Position numbers and translations under genes: made by a program. 64,000 bases of DNA from Micromonospora sp. NBC_01813 (lineage in GTDB: Bacteria; Actinomycetota; Actinomycetes; Mycobacteriales; Micromonosporaceae): assembly GCF_035917335.1 (NCBI RefSeq), contig NZ_CP109067.1, positions 126,501-190,500 on the forward strand, in the 5' to 3' direction. Shown piece by piece: positions 8,955-17,087 of this stretch. Numbering within the stretch: the stretch's first letter is position 1; each line of letters starts with the position of its first letter. Below the pieces are notes generated by a model, which saw only the letters and a program-made list of their open reading frames with translations, was not told where the DNA came from and made no database searches.

Positions 8955-9905
8955 ATGAACGAGGTGCTCGACGCGTTGTGCCGGCGCAGCGATGGGGTGC
9001 TGATCCGTAGCCGGGCGCTCCAGATGGTGCCCCGTTGGGTGCTGGACGACGCGGTACGCGCCGGTCGACTGCGGCGCGTGTTGCCAGGCGTCTACGTCGT
9101 AGCCGACCTGATCGACGACAACCGTGGTGGAGCGTCGCCGATCCAACTTCTTGGCCCGCGGTCGCGACGGCGTGCGGTGCTGGCCTACGCCGACGGACGG
9201 GCCGCGTTCAGCCACACCACCGCACTCGAGCTCTGGGGGCTGCGCCGGCAACCCACTGACGAGGCACTGCATCTGACGGAGCCGTTCGGTGCGGGCATGC
9301 GCGGCCGGGCCGGCCTGACGGTGCACCATCGACAACCGTTCGCCATCGGTCCGCCGCAGGTGGTGGTACGCGGCGGAGAACCGGTGGTACGGCTGGAGCG
9401 GGCGCTGGTCGAGTCCTGGCCGCTGCTGCCAGCCGCCGACCGGCCGGCTCCGCTGATCCGGGCGGTCAACGACCGGTGGACGAACGCGGGCCGGATCAGC
9501 GCAGCCCTCGACGAACTGCCGCGACTCACCGACCGGGCCGCGTTGCGGACACTGCTGGCGAAGCTGGCCGCCGGCTGCCGCAGCCAGCTGGAGATCTGGG
9601 GCCACGATCACGTCTTCGTTGGCGGCGGCATGCCCGACTTCCAGCGGCAGTATCCGGTCCGGGTCGACGGCGGCCGCACCTGCTACCTGGACGTGTACGC
9701 CGAGCGGGAACGGGTCGACTTCGAGCTCGACGGGGCGGCATCGCACGGCAGCCCCGCCCAGCGTGAGGTCGACCTGCGGCGCGACGCGCTGCTGGCGACC
9801 GTCGGCATCCAGGTGGTGCGGTTCGCACACCGTCGTCTGGTGTACGAACCGGAGCAGGTCCGCCGCGAGGTTCTGACGATCCTCGACCGACGCCGAAACA
9901 GGTGA
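8955..9905 (+). CDS. AbiEi-like antitoxin N-terminus fused to DUF559-type nuclease fold
   Basis: 316 aa from the ATG at 8955; in-frame TTG 8892 or GTG 8901 are alternatives because no start has a strong ribosome site. Residues 1-50 resemble the winged-helix domain of type IV antitoxin AbiEi (RSRALQMVPRWVLDDAVRAG, then LRRVLPGVYVV). The C-terminal 90 residues resemble the DUF559/very-short-patch-repair fold (VDFELDGAASHGSPAQREVD and the later GIQVVRFAHRRL). Such fusions are common in actinobacteria, usually without a linked AbiEii toxin, and none is visible here. Regulator or nuclease activity is unproven. A second member lies at 46298. Confidence 0.8.
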   Translation: MNEVLDALCRRSDGVLIRSRALQMVPRWVLDDAVRAGRLRRVLPGVYVVADLIDDNRGGASPIQLLGPRSRRRAVLAYADGRAAFSHTTALELWGLRRQPTDEALHLTEPFGAGMRGRAGLTVHHRQPFAIGPPQVVVRGGEPVVRLERALVESWPLLPAADRPAPLIRAVNDRWTNAGRISAALDELPRLTDRAALRTLLAKLAAGCRSQLEIWGHDHVFVGGGMPDFQRQYPVRVDGGRTCYLDVYAERERVDFELDGAASHGSPAQREVDLRRDALLATVGIQVVRFAHRRLVYEPEQVRREVLTILDRRRNR

Positions 9906-9947
9906 TCCGCTGTGCCTGGTACAGCCGGTGGCCAGCTGCGGCTGGTG

Positions 9948-11444
9948 TCAGTCGACGTCGGCGAGGATGGACCCGGGGGAGCCGGCGGCGCGGAGCAGCA
10001 TCGGCCGGTCCGAGACGGTGACCTCGGCGCCGGCCGGGGCGAGATCGGCCCCGGCGGCTCCGGTCTGCAGGCTCGGCACCGGCGACACCCGTACCGCGTC
10101 GTTGACCTCGGTGGACCACACGACCAGGGTGCTCTCCTCGCCGCGCTGGAACGCCACCCCGGTCAGCCCGTCCTGGTCGACCGGGGAGACGGTGGCGCCG
10201 CGCGCCGCCACGGCCAGGCTCTCGAACATCCGGCCGGCCTCGCGTTCCGTACCGTCGGGTTCGAGCAGCCCGTAGCGGACCTCGCTGCCGGCCCGGTTGT
10301 TCGGGTTGTAGCCCAGCGGCAGCCACATCACCTGCCGGACCCCGCCGGCCAGCAGCATCGTGGAGACCTTGACGACCTCCTCGGCCCGGCTGGTGTCGTC
10401 GCCGTCGCCGTCGCGCCAGAACTGTCCGACCTCCCACGCCTCGATCGGCACGTCGGAGGGATTCTCGGCCGACAGGTAGTCGAGCAGCGCCGGTACGCCG
10501 TCGAAGTGCTCGTAGTAGTGCACCTGGCGGAGCTGCACCACCCCGTCGTCGATCAACTGTTCGGTGGCGGCGAGGAACGCGACGTTACGCGAGTTGGTCT
10601 CGTCGGCGAGTGCCGTGCGTAGCGTCTCGATCGTGTCGACCTGCGGGATCTTGCGGCCGCGGGTGCCGATCCGCCGTTGGAAGTACGCGTTGTACGCGGT
10701 GATCGCCTCGTCGTCGCGGCCGGCGCGGACCAGCCGGTCCACCACGCCGAAGCCGTACGCGACGCTGCTGATGCCGGAGTCGACGACGACCGCGGTCGGG
10801 TCGGCGGCGTGCACCGCCTCGGCGGCGGCGGTGACCAGAGTGACGAACTCCTCGGGGGTGCCCCGCCAGTACTGCGGGGCGTTGACCTCGTTCTCGATCG
10901 CGTACTGCCGCACTCCGTAGGGCGCGTAGCGGCGCACCACGTCACCGACGAACCGCTGGTAGGCGGCCATGTCCAGCGGCATCGTCGACTCGGTCTTGTT
11001 GGCTGTGCCGCGCAGGTACTCCGGGGTGCCGCCGGTGGCCCAGCACATCTCGGTGCGGATCTTGATGTTGAGCGCGATGCCGAGTTCGCGGCTGCGTTGG
11101 GCGATCTGGTCCAACGCCGTCCAGTCCTGCTGGCCGGCGGTCGGCTCGATGCTGCACCAGCTGATCTCGTGGTAGGTCGCCGAGCCGGAGAGTTTCCGCA
11201 GGTACGGCAGGAACTCGTCGTAGCGGTTCCAGTCCCAGTGGGCGCCGAACGGATGGGTGTCCTCGGGGTAGGGCGGCAGGCTCGGCAGCGGCGCCCCGGT
11301 GGGCGGGACCGGTGGGGGAGTGGTGTCCTCGTCGCCGCTGGTGCAGCCGGCGAGCAGCAGGAGTACGCCGAGGGCCGCCGCGACGCAGCGCCGGGCCACG
11401 GTGGTCGGCCGGGTCGCAGTGTTCAGCCGGGTCGCAGTGTTCAC
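9948..11444 (-). CDS. Glycoside-hydrolase-like (clan A TIM barrel) lipoprotein
   Basis: 498-aa secreted lipoprotein. The N-terminus has Arg residues, a hydrophobic stretch and the lipobox LLLLAGC. The mature protein begins with a Pro-rich linker, then a TIM-barrel-like domain with FGAHWDWNRYDEFLPYLRKL, NIKIRTEMCWATGGTPEYL and YAIENEVNAPQYW. The Asn-Glu in ENEVNAP resembles the acid/base of clan-A glycosidases, and the Glu in IEAWEVGQFWRDGDG is a candidate nucleophile; I cannot assign the family. The GTG start overlaps the stop of the upstream sulfotransferase by 4 bp, so it is co-translated with the polysaccharide genes. It may trim or release the polymer at the cell surface (inference). Confidence 0.82.
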   Translation of the reverse strand: MNTATRLNTATRPTTVARRCVAAALGVLLLLAGCTSGDEDTTPPPVPPTGAPLPSLPPYPEDTHPFGAHWDWNRYDEFLPYLRKLSGSATYHEISWCSIEPTAGQQDWTALDQIAQRSRELGIALNIKIRTEMCWATGGTPEYLRGTANKTESTMPLDMAAYQRFVGDVVRRYAPYGVRQYAIENEVNAPQYWRGTPEEFVTLVTAAAEAVHAADPTAVVVDSGISSVAYGFGVVDRLVRAGRDDEAITAYNAYFQRRIGTRGRKIPQVDTIETLRTALADETNSRNVAFLAATEQLIDDGVVQLRQVHYYEHFDGVPALLDYLSAENPSDVPIEAWEVGQFWRDGDGDDTSRAEEVVKVSTMLLAGGVRQVMWLPLGYNPNNRAGSEVRYGLLEPDGTEREAGRMFESLAVAARGATVSPVDQDGLTGVAFQRGEESTLVVWSTEVNDAVRVSPVPSLQTGAAGADLAPAGAEVTVSDRPMLLRAAGSPGSILADVD

Positions 11445-12274
11445 CGGTAGTCCAGTTCGCGCAGCATGCGCCCGGAGAAAACGGCGACGAGCAGCCGCAG
11501 GAACGGGTCGAGTTCGCGCCGGTAGCTGCCGACCCGGGACCGGTAGATGGCCGAGTCGGTGCCGGCGGCGACGCGGCGTCGGTCCGCCTCGGTGGTGTAC
11601 TTGCCGGCCACGTCGTGTGGCTTGTCGACGTAGTCGAGCACGCCTTCCTCCCATGGTTCACCGAGGAACTCGAACAGTGCCCGCATCGACTTCTCCGGCT
11701 CACGTACCGCGTCCTCGTAGCGCAGTTCGTGATAGCGGTCGGCGGGCAGGGTGGCGCCGACCGCCCGGGCGGTACGGATGTAGCGCGGCCATTTGACCAC
11801 GCACTTCACCGCCGACCAGTAGCCGAACCGTTTGCGGTGCGAGACGACGACGTCCCGGCCGTCCCGGATGACGTGCACGATCTGCGCGTCGGGGAACACC
11901 TCGGTGACGAAGTCCAGCGAGATCGCGTACAGCGGGGTCTTGTCGGCCCAGCGGGCCTTGCCCCGGCCGTGGGCGTAGTCGGCGTGTACGCCACCGAAGA
12001 AGTCGGCGATCCGCCGCAGCCAGTCCTCCCGGGGGAAGCCGAAGCGGGACAGCCGTTCCCAGTCGGAGCCGACGATGCGTCGCAGGTCGGGCAGGAACCG
12101 GGTCTCCGGCCCGCAGGAGATCCGCGAGTGCGAGTCGAGCACCAGGCGTAGGAAGGTGGTGCCGGACCGCTGGCATCCGACCAGGAAGATCGGCGCGGTG
12201 CGGGCCGGCGGGTCGGCGTCCGGCGCGGCCATCGTCGATCCGGGCTGGGCGGGCGGCGCGGCGGGCTCAGTCAC
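11441..12274 (-). CDS. Sulfotransferase family protein
   Basis: 277-aa P-loop sulfotransferase. The 5'-PSB motif is IFLVGCQRSGTTFLRLVLD near residue 30, with the downstream conserved GPETRFLPDL region. The 3'-PB region VIRDGRDVVVSHRKRFGYW lies near residue 140, and YHELRYEDAVREPEKSM and LFEFLGEPWEEGVLDYV follow, all typical of the Sulfotransfer_3 type. The start is GTG with GGAAAGGA upstream. It overlaps the preceding sulfotransferase by 8 bp and the glycosidase-like lipoprotein by 4 bp, giving a three-gene minus-strand operon (13256 to 9948). The substrate is unknown; context suggests a carbohydrate. Confidence 0.92.
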   Translation of the reverse strand: MTEPAAPPAQPGSTMAAPDADPPARTAPIFLVGCQRSGTTFLRLVLDSHSRISCGPETRFLPDLRRIVGSDWERLSRFGFPREDWLRRIADFFGGVHADYAHGRGKARWADKTPLYAISLDFVTEVFPDAQIVHVIRDGRDVVVSHRKRFGYWSAVKCVVKWPRYIRTARAVGATLPADRYHELRYEDAVREPEKSMRALFEFLGEPWEEGVLDYVDKPHDVAGKYTTEADRRRVAAGTDSAIYRSRVGSYRRELDPFLRLLVAVFSGRMLRELDYR

Positions 12275-13256
12275 GGTCGGTCCTTTCCACGCTCACCGGG
12301 GTACGCCGGTCGGTGTCGGCCTGTCGAGGTGGGGTGGTGGGGGCCGTCGGCGGGCCGCCGGCGAGTCGTTTGGTGAGGTCGTCGCAGAGGGTACGGACCG
12401 CCGGGTCGATCGGCAGCGGCCGGCTGCGCGCCGCCCGGGGGGCGATGTGTGCGGACAACTCCGGCCGGTACGCGACGCCGAGGAAGTCGCAGAGCCGGCT
12501 GACCTGCCCGGCCGGGTCGGCGATCAGCGCGTCGTAGGAACTGAGCAGCACGTCGTCGCGCCGGTCGAGGCCGAGCCGGTAGTAGAGCGTGTTGCGGACG
12601 TACCAGAACAGCGCGGCGGCGGTGTGTGGGTCCATCCGCCGGTAGTCGAAGCCGTGGATGAGTTCGTAGGTGTCGGCGTCGAGGCGTTGCCCCTGCCAGC
12701 GGCGGCCGATGGTGCCGTCGGCGATGGCCGCCAGGGCGCGCAGGTTGGCGTCGCCGAACTTGGCGACCTCGGAGCGGGCCCGGTCGTCGACGTCGCGCCA
12801 CGCCCAGATGGCCCTGCCCGGCGCCACGCCGGCGAGGTCGAGCAGCTCGTCCACGCGGTGGCTCTCGCACAACGGCTTGACCAGCACGTACGCGTGTCTG
12901 CTGCGCCGGAGCACGGCGGTGAGCACCGGGTCGTCGCGCAACTGAAAACGGCGGAAGACCCGGCGGTCGTTCTCGTTGTGGACCTCGAACTCGCCGGCGT
13001 TCTCCAGGCCGCGGACCAGCATGTTGGTGCCGGAGCGTTGCAGGCCGACCAGGTACACCGGCGTCGCCTGACCGCGCGGTACGCCGTGCCGTGCTCGCCA
13101 ACGCAGTTTGGTCCACGCGGTGCCGGCCCGGTCGATCGGGTTGAGCTGGTCCTCTTCGACGAGCCGGCGCAGGCCTTCGCTGCGGATCCACCGGGCGTGT
13201 CTGGCGATCCGTCGGGCGGTCCAGGCAAGGGTGGAGGGTTCGTCGTCGTCTTTCAC
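12267..13256 (-). CDS. Sulfotransferase-like P-loop protein
   Basis: 329 aa. A basic N-terminal region of about 65 residues leads to the phosphosulfate loop VYLVGLQRSGTNMLVRGLE. The 3'-phosphate motif is less standard (AIWAWRDVDDRARSEVAKFG), but the position and the downstream VLLSSYDALIADPAGQVSRL and LCDFLGVAYRPELSAHI segments match the sulfotransferase layout. The C-terminal 30 residues are Pro/Thr/Arg-rich and low in complexity. GTG start with GAGGAGG 8 nt upstream. This is the first gene of the minus-strand operon and is divergent from the GT4 gene at 13517. Sulfotransferase is the best call; the atypical 3' motif lowers certainty on activity. Confidence 0.85.
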   Translation of the reverse strand: MKDDDEPSTLAWTARRIARHARWIRSEGLRRLVEEDQLNPIDRAGTAWTKLRWRARHGVPRGQATPVYLVGLQRSGTNMLVRGLENAGEFEVHNENDRRVFRRFQLRDDPVLTAVLRRSRHAYVLVKPLCESHRVDELLDLAGVAPGRAIWAWRDVDDRARSEVAKFGDANLRALAAIADGTIGRRWQGQRLDADTYELIHGFDYRRMDPHTAAALFWYVRNTLYYRLGLDRRDDVLLSSYDALIADPAGQVSRLCDFLGVAYRPELSAHIAPRAARSRPLPIDPAVRTLCDDLTKRLAGGPPTAPTTPPRQADTDRRTPVSVERTDRD

Positions 13257-13516
13257 CGGTCCTCCTCGGGCACGTCACCAGCCGTTGTGGCCAGGCTGGG
13301 GCGAGGTCGGGCCGGGGCCAGGCTACCCACAGATTGGGGCGAAACGCCAGAACGCCGGCTGGTCAGCCACACAAGATCATCCGATCAGCTAGTTGGCGAT
13401 TCGGTGCTGGACTAACCTCACGCAGGTGCATAGCGTGAGCTAGCAGCCAGGGCCGGAGCCCTGAGCCACCATAACCGGGTGGACGCACCCCGGGATCGAG
13501 CGAGCGGGCCGGACTG

Positions 13517-14767
13517 ATGCGTGTCCTCCATGTGAACAAATTTCTGTACCGTCGCGGTGGTGCGGAGGGCTATCTACTCGATCTCGCCGATCTGCAACGT
13601 GCCGGTGGCGACGAGGTGGCCTATTTCGGGATGACTCACCCGGACAATGACAATCCACTGCCGTACGCCGCGCATTTTCCGCCGCACGTCGAGCTGGAAC
13701 CGGCACCGCGCGGCCTGCGCCCCCGGATCGCCGCCGCCGGCCGAATGATCTGGTCGCCGGCGAGCCGACGCGGCCTCGCCCGGGTCATCGAGGACTTCGG
13801 ACCCGACATCATCCATCTGCACAACATCTACCACCAGTTGTCCCCGTCGGTGCTGGCGGCGGCCCGCGACACCGGCGTGCCGTGCGTGCTGACGATGCAC
13901 GACTACAAGCTGGCCTGTCCCAGCTACCAGCTGCTCGACCAGGGCAAGGTCTGTCAGGCGTGCGTCGGTGGCGGCCCGCTACACGCCGCGCGGCGCAGGT
14001 GCAAGGACGGATCGGTATCCGCCAGTACGCTACTCGCGGTGGAGACCTGGTTACACCGACAGTTACGGATGTACGACCCGGTCGGGGTGTTCGTCAGTCC
14101 CAGCCGGTTCCTCGCCGACGTGATGCGCCGGGCCGGGGTCTACCCGGACCGACTGCAGGTGATCAACCACTTCGTCGACACCTCGGCGGTCGCCGTCAAG
14201 GAATCGCCGGGTGGCGGTGTCGTCTTCGCCGGCCGGATCTCACCCGAGAAGGGAGTGGACGTGCTGGTCGAAGCGGTCGCGCAGCTGCCCCGGCAGGTGC
14301 CCGTCCACGTCGCGGGCGACGGCCCGGCGCTGCCCGCGGTGCGCGCCCTCGCCGAGCGGGTCGCACCCGGCCGGGTGCGGTTCCACGGCCGGCTGGACAA
14401 GACCCGGCTGCACGAGCTGATCCGCTCGTCTGCGGTGGTCGCGGTGCCGTCGCGATGGCACGAGAACCAGCCGATGGCGGTGCTGGAGGCGTTCGCCTGC
14501 GGTGTGCCGGTCGTCGGCACCGACCTCGGCGGGCTACCCGAACTGATCAGCCCGGGGGTCGACGGCGAGGTGGTCGCGGCCGGCGACCCGGCGGCGCTCG
14601 GCGCCGCGCTCGGCAAGCTCGTCGCGGATCCCGACCGGGCGTACGCAATGGGCGGCTCCGCCCGGGAGAAGATCGACCGCGACTTCACCCCGGAGCTGCA
14701 CCTGAGCCGGCTGCGGGAGGCCTACCTCGCCGCCGCGTTGACCGCACCGGCCGGCGGCCGGCGATGA
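13517..14767 (+). CDS. Glycosyltransferase family 4
   Basis: 416-aa GT-B enzyme. The N-terminal domain begins MRVLHVNKFLYRRGGAEGYL, the glycine-rich loop of GT4 enzymes, and includes PDIIHLHNIYHQLSPSVLAA and LTMHDYKLACPSYQLLDQGK, with several cysteines (ACPSY, VCQAC) that recur in GT4 enzymes of capsule clusters. The C-terminal domain has FAGRISPEKGVDVLVEAVAQ and the EX7E motif in WHENQPMAVLEAFACGVP. The ATG start has only a weak upstream site. Its stop overlaps the ATG of an 11-codon mini-ORF (ATGA at 14764), which in turn overlaps the next sulfotransferase start. Confidence 0.93.
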   Translation: MRVLHVNKFLYRRGGAEGYLLDLADLQRAGGDEVAYFGMTHPDNDNPLPYAAHFPPHVELEPAPRGLRPRIAAAGRMIWSPASRRGLARVIEDFGPDIIHLHNIYHQLSPSVLAAARDTGVPCVLTMHDYKLACPSYQLLDQGKVCQACVGGGPLHAARRRCKDGSVSASTLLAVETWLHRQLRMYDPVGVFVSPSRFLADVMRRAGVYPDRLQVINHFVDTSAVAVKESPGGGVVFAGRISPEKGVDVLVEAVAQLPRQVPVHVAGDGPALPAVRALAERVAPGRVRFHGRLDKTRLHELIRSSAVVAVPSRWHENQPMAVLEAFACGVPVVGTDLGGLPELISPGVDGEVVAAGDPAALGAALGKLVADPDRAYAMGGSAREKIDRDFTPELHLSRLREAYLAAALTAPAGGRR

Positions 14768-14808
14768 ACGCCCCGACCGCGGCAGGAGCCCGGCGATGAA
14801 CGCCCCGA
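14758..14808 (+). repeat. 19-bp direct repeat around sulfotransferase start
   Basis: Two identical 19-bp copies, 14758-14776 and 14790-14808, offset by 32 bp, each containing CGATGAACGCC with an ATG and an overlapping TGA. The copies bracket the ribosome site of the downstream gene. This looks like a recent small tandem duplication of the gene junction. Confidence 0.8.
14764..14799 (+). CDS. Mini-ORF (11 aa) created by duplicated start region
   Basis: Reads MNAPTAAGARR and stops. It overlaps the GT4 stop with ATGA at its 5' end and the next sulfotransferase start with ATGA at its 3' end. Its first codons lie in a 19-bp direct repeat (14758-14776 and 14790-14808) that also contains the true sulfotransferase start MNAP. 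The AGGAG at 14784 inside the mini-ORF serves as the sulfotransferase ribosome site. It may be a non-functional by-product of the duplication, or a coupling leader that sets downstream expression. Confidence 0.35.
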   Translation: MNAPTAAGARR

Positions 14809-15926
14809 ACGGTGGCCAGCCGTCGCCGGCACCGGTCCGGGTCCTCTATCTGGCCGGCAGCGGGCGCAGCGGCAGCACGTTGATCACCACGATCCTCGGC
14901 CAGCTCGACGGCTGCTTCGCCGCTGGCGAGCTGCGCTACCTGTGGCAGCGCGGTGTGCTCGACAACCGACCGTGCGGCTGCGGTGAGCCATTCGACGCCT
15001 GCCCCGTCTGGCAGGCGGTGCTCGCCGACCTGTCCGTCGCTGAGCCGCCCGCTACCGCCGCCGGTACGAGTGCGCCGGACGCCGCCGGTATCGCCCGACG
15101 GCTGCGTACCCGGCTGCGGATGCGCGACCTGCCGGCTCTGCTGCGCCGCGCCGCCACCGGTCGGCGAGCCGTGCCCGAGCATCCCGACGACCGGGCGATC
15201 GCCGGCCTCTACCCGGCGATCGCCCGCCAGGCGGCCCTGGCGCGCACCGGGGACGGACCGGTGGTGATCGTCGACTCGTCGAAACTTCCGCCGTACGGTG
15301 CCCTGCTGCGGGACCTGCCCGGAATCGATCTGCGGGTGCTGCACCTGGTCCGGGATCCGCGAGCCACCGCGTTCTCCTGGCGGCGTCGGCGCGGCCTCGA
15401 CGGGGCCGACGACCAGACGACGATGAGCCGGCCACCGGTGTGGAAGGCGGCCTTGCTGTGGCGGGTGTGGAATGCCGCCACCAGCCGGCTGTTCGAATCC
15501 GCCGGGCCCGAGCGCTATCTCCGGGTCCGCTACGAGGACGTGGTCGCCGAGCCCGTCGGGCAGTTGCGCCGGATCGCCGTGTTCGCCGGCCTGGACCCGG
15601 CCGGGCTGCCACTGGACCCCGAGGGCCGGGTCACCCTGGCACCGACCCACTCCGTTGCCGGAAACCCGGGGCGGCACCGCACCGGGGCAGTCGCGATCAC
15701 CGACGACGCCGAATGGTTGCAGGCCCTGCCGGCCCGGTCGTACGCGGTGGCCACGGCGGTGACCATGCCGCTGTCGCGCCGGTTCGGCTACCCGCTGCGC
15801 CGACCTGCCGGTTCGCCGCCGCCACCACCGGATCCGCCGCCACCATCCGCCGCATCCCCGGTGCCTCCCGGGCGGCGGCCGGAGCCCGAGGCTTCGTCCG
15901 TCGCGGCATCGACCAGGAAGGGCTGA
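14796..15926 (+). CDS. Sulfotransferase family protein
   Basis: 376-aa P-loop sulfotransferase. The 5'-PSB is VLYLAGSGRSGSTLITTILG (about residues 15-34) and the 3'-PB region is LHLVRDPRATAFSWRRRRGL. CGCGEPFDACPVWQAVL after the P-loop is a cysteine-containing segment typical of the bacterial Sulfotransfer_3 subfamily, and YLRVRYEDVVAEPVGQLRRI follows. The last 50 residues are a Pro-rich tail that may be disordered. The start ATG 14796 has AGGAG 8 nt upstream and overlaps the mini-ORF stop. The next sulfotransferase begins 4 bp downstream, so the two are probably co-translated. Confidence 0.92.
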   Translation: MNAPNGGQPSPAPVRVLYLAGSGRSGSTLITTILGQLDGCFAAGELRYLWQRGVLDNRPCGCGEPFDACPVWQAVLADLSVAEPPATAAGTSAPDAAGIARRLRTRLRMRDLPALLRRAATGRRAVPEHPDDRAIAGLYPAIARQAALARTGDGPVVIVDSSKLPPYGALLRDLPGIDLRVLHLVRDPRATAFSWRRRRGLDGADDQTTMSRPPVWKAALLWRVWNAATSRLFESAGPERYLRVRYEDVVAEPVGQLRRIAVFAGLDPAGLPLDPEGRVTLAPTHSVAGNPGRHRTGAVAITDDAEWLQALPARSYAVATAVTMPLSRRFGYPLRRPAGSPPPPPDPPPPSAASPVPPGRRPEPEASSVAASTRKG

Positions 15927-15930
15927 CCAG

Positions 15931-16836
15931 ATGCTGTCCGTCGTCGTGGGCACCGGACGGTGCGGTTCGACCCTGGTGCAGGAGATCCTGGCCCGGCATC
16001 CGGCCAGCGGTTTCGTCTCCGGGTTGGACGACAAGCTTCCCCGGCTCAATCTGGCCGGAGGCCGCAACGGGCGGCTCTACCGCCGGTCGGTGCCCAGACC
16101 CGCCGGGATGACCTCGCTCGGGCACAGCCGCCGGCTGCTGGAGCGCGGCCGGTTGCGGGTGGCGCCGTCGGAGGCGTACCAACTGATCGACCGGCAGGTG
16201 ATGGCCGGCTACTCCAAGCCGTGCCGGGACCTGCGGGCCGACGACCTCACCCCGTACGTGGCGCAGCGGCTGCGGGACTTCTTCGACCGGCGCATCGAGC
16301 GGCAGGGCTGCCAGGTGCTGCTGCAGCACGTGACCGGCTGGCCTCGTACCGGCTGGTTGCATGCGGCGTACCCGGACCTACGGGTGATCAACGTGGTGCG
16401 GGACGGCCGCGCGGTCGCCAACTCGTGGCTGCAGATGGGCTGGTGGGACGGCTGGCGTGGGCCGGACAACTGGTTCCTCGGGCCGCTGCCGGCCGATCTG
16501 CGCGCCGAATGGGAGGAAGCCGACCGGTCGTTCCCGGTGCTCGCCGCGCTCGGCTGGAAGATGCTGATGGCCGCCTTCGTCGAGGCCCGCGCCGCGCATC
16601 CGGCCGGCCAGTGGCTGGACGTCCGCTACGAGGATCTGCTGGTCGCCCCCCGCGACGAGGTCGCCCGGATGCTGGACTTCCTCGGACTGCCGTGGTCACC
16701 GGAGTTCGGGCGCGGCTTCGACCGGTACGAGTTCCACAGCGGTCGGGGAGCGGCGTACCAGCGGGAACTGAGCCCGGCGCAGTTGGCCGCGGTGGACCGG
16801 GTGTTGGAGAAGCCGCTCGCCGAGTGGGGCTACTGA
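15931..16836 (+). CDS. Sulfotransferase family protein
   Basis: 301 aa. It starts directly with the phosphosulfate loop (MLSVVVGTGRCGSTLVQEIL) and lacks any N-terminal extension. The 3'-PB motif is VINVVRDGRAVANSWLQMGW near residue 155. A tryptophan-rich stretch after it (WWDGWRGPDNWF) and WLDVRYEDLLVAPRDEVARM, then MLDFLGLPWSPEFGR, follow the family layout. AGGAAGG lies about 10 nt before the ATG. This is the last gene of the 13517-16836 run; a 251-bp gap separates it from the sugar isomerase-like gene. Confidence 0.9.
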   Translation: MLSVVVGTGRCGSTLVQEILARHPASGFVSGLDDKLPRLNLAGGRNGRLYRRSVPRPAGMTSLGHSRRLLERGRLRVAPSEAYQLIDRQVMAGYSKPCRDLRADDLTPYVAQRLRDFFDRRIERQGCQVLLQHVTGWPRTGWLHAAYPDLRVINVVRDGRAVANSWLQMGWWDGWRGPDNWFLGPLPADLRAEWEEADRSFPVLAALGWKMLMAAFVEARAAHPAGQWLDVRYEDLLVAPRDEVARMLDFLGLPWSPEFGRGFDRYEFHSGRGAAYQRELSPAQLAAVDRVLEKPLAEWGY

Positions 16837-17087
16837 AACCGTTGCCGGGCGCTGCCTCTACCGCTGTCGCCGGTGTCCGCCTAGAGTGATGCCGAGGCTC
16901 CACGTGGGCCGGTGTCCGGGCGGGAGGCGCAACCCGCCCGGGTGGCCGTCGCAGGCCATTCACCGGTCCCGGCGGTGCCGTCACCGCACCCTGAGCTCCA
17001 TCGGGCCGTCACCTCGCGCCGGTCCAAACCAGGCGCCGCACCGGCGGCGTCGGTCGGAATCCCAGTGACGACAACGGGAGAAGGACC

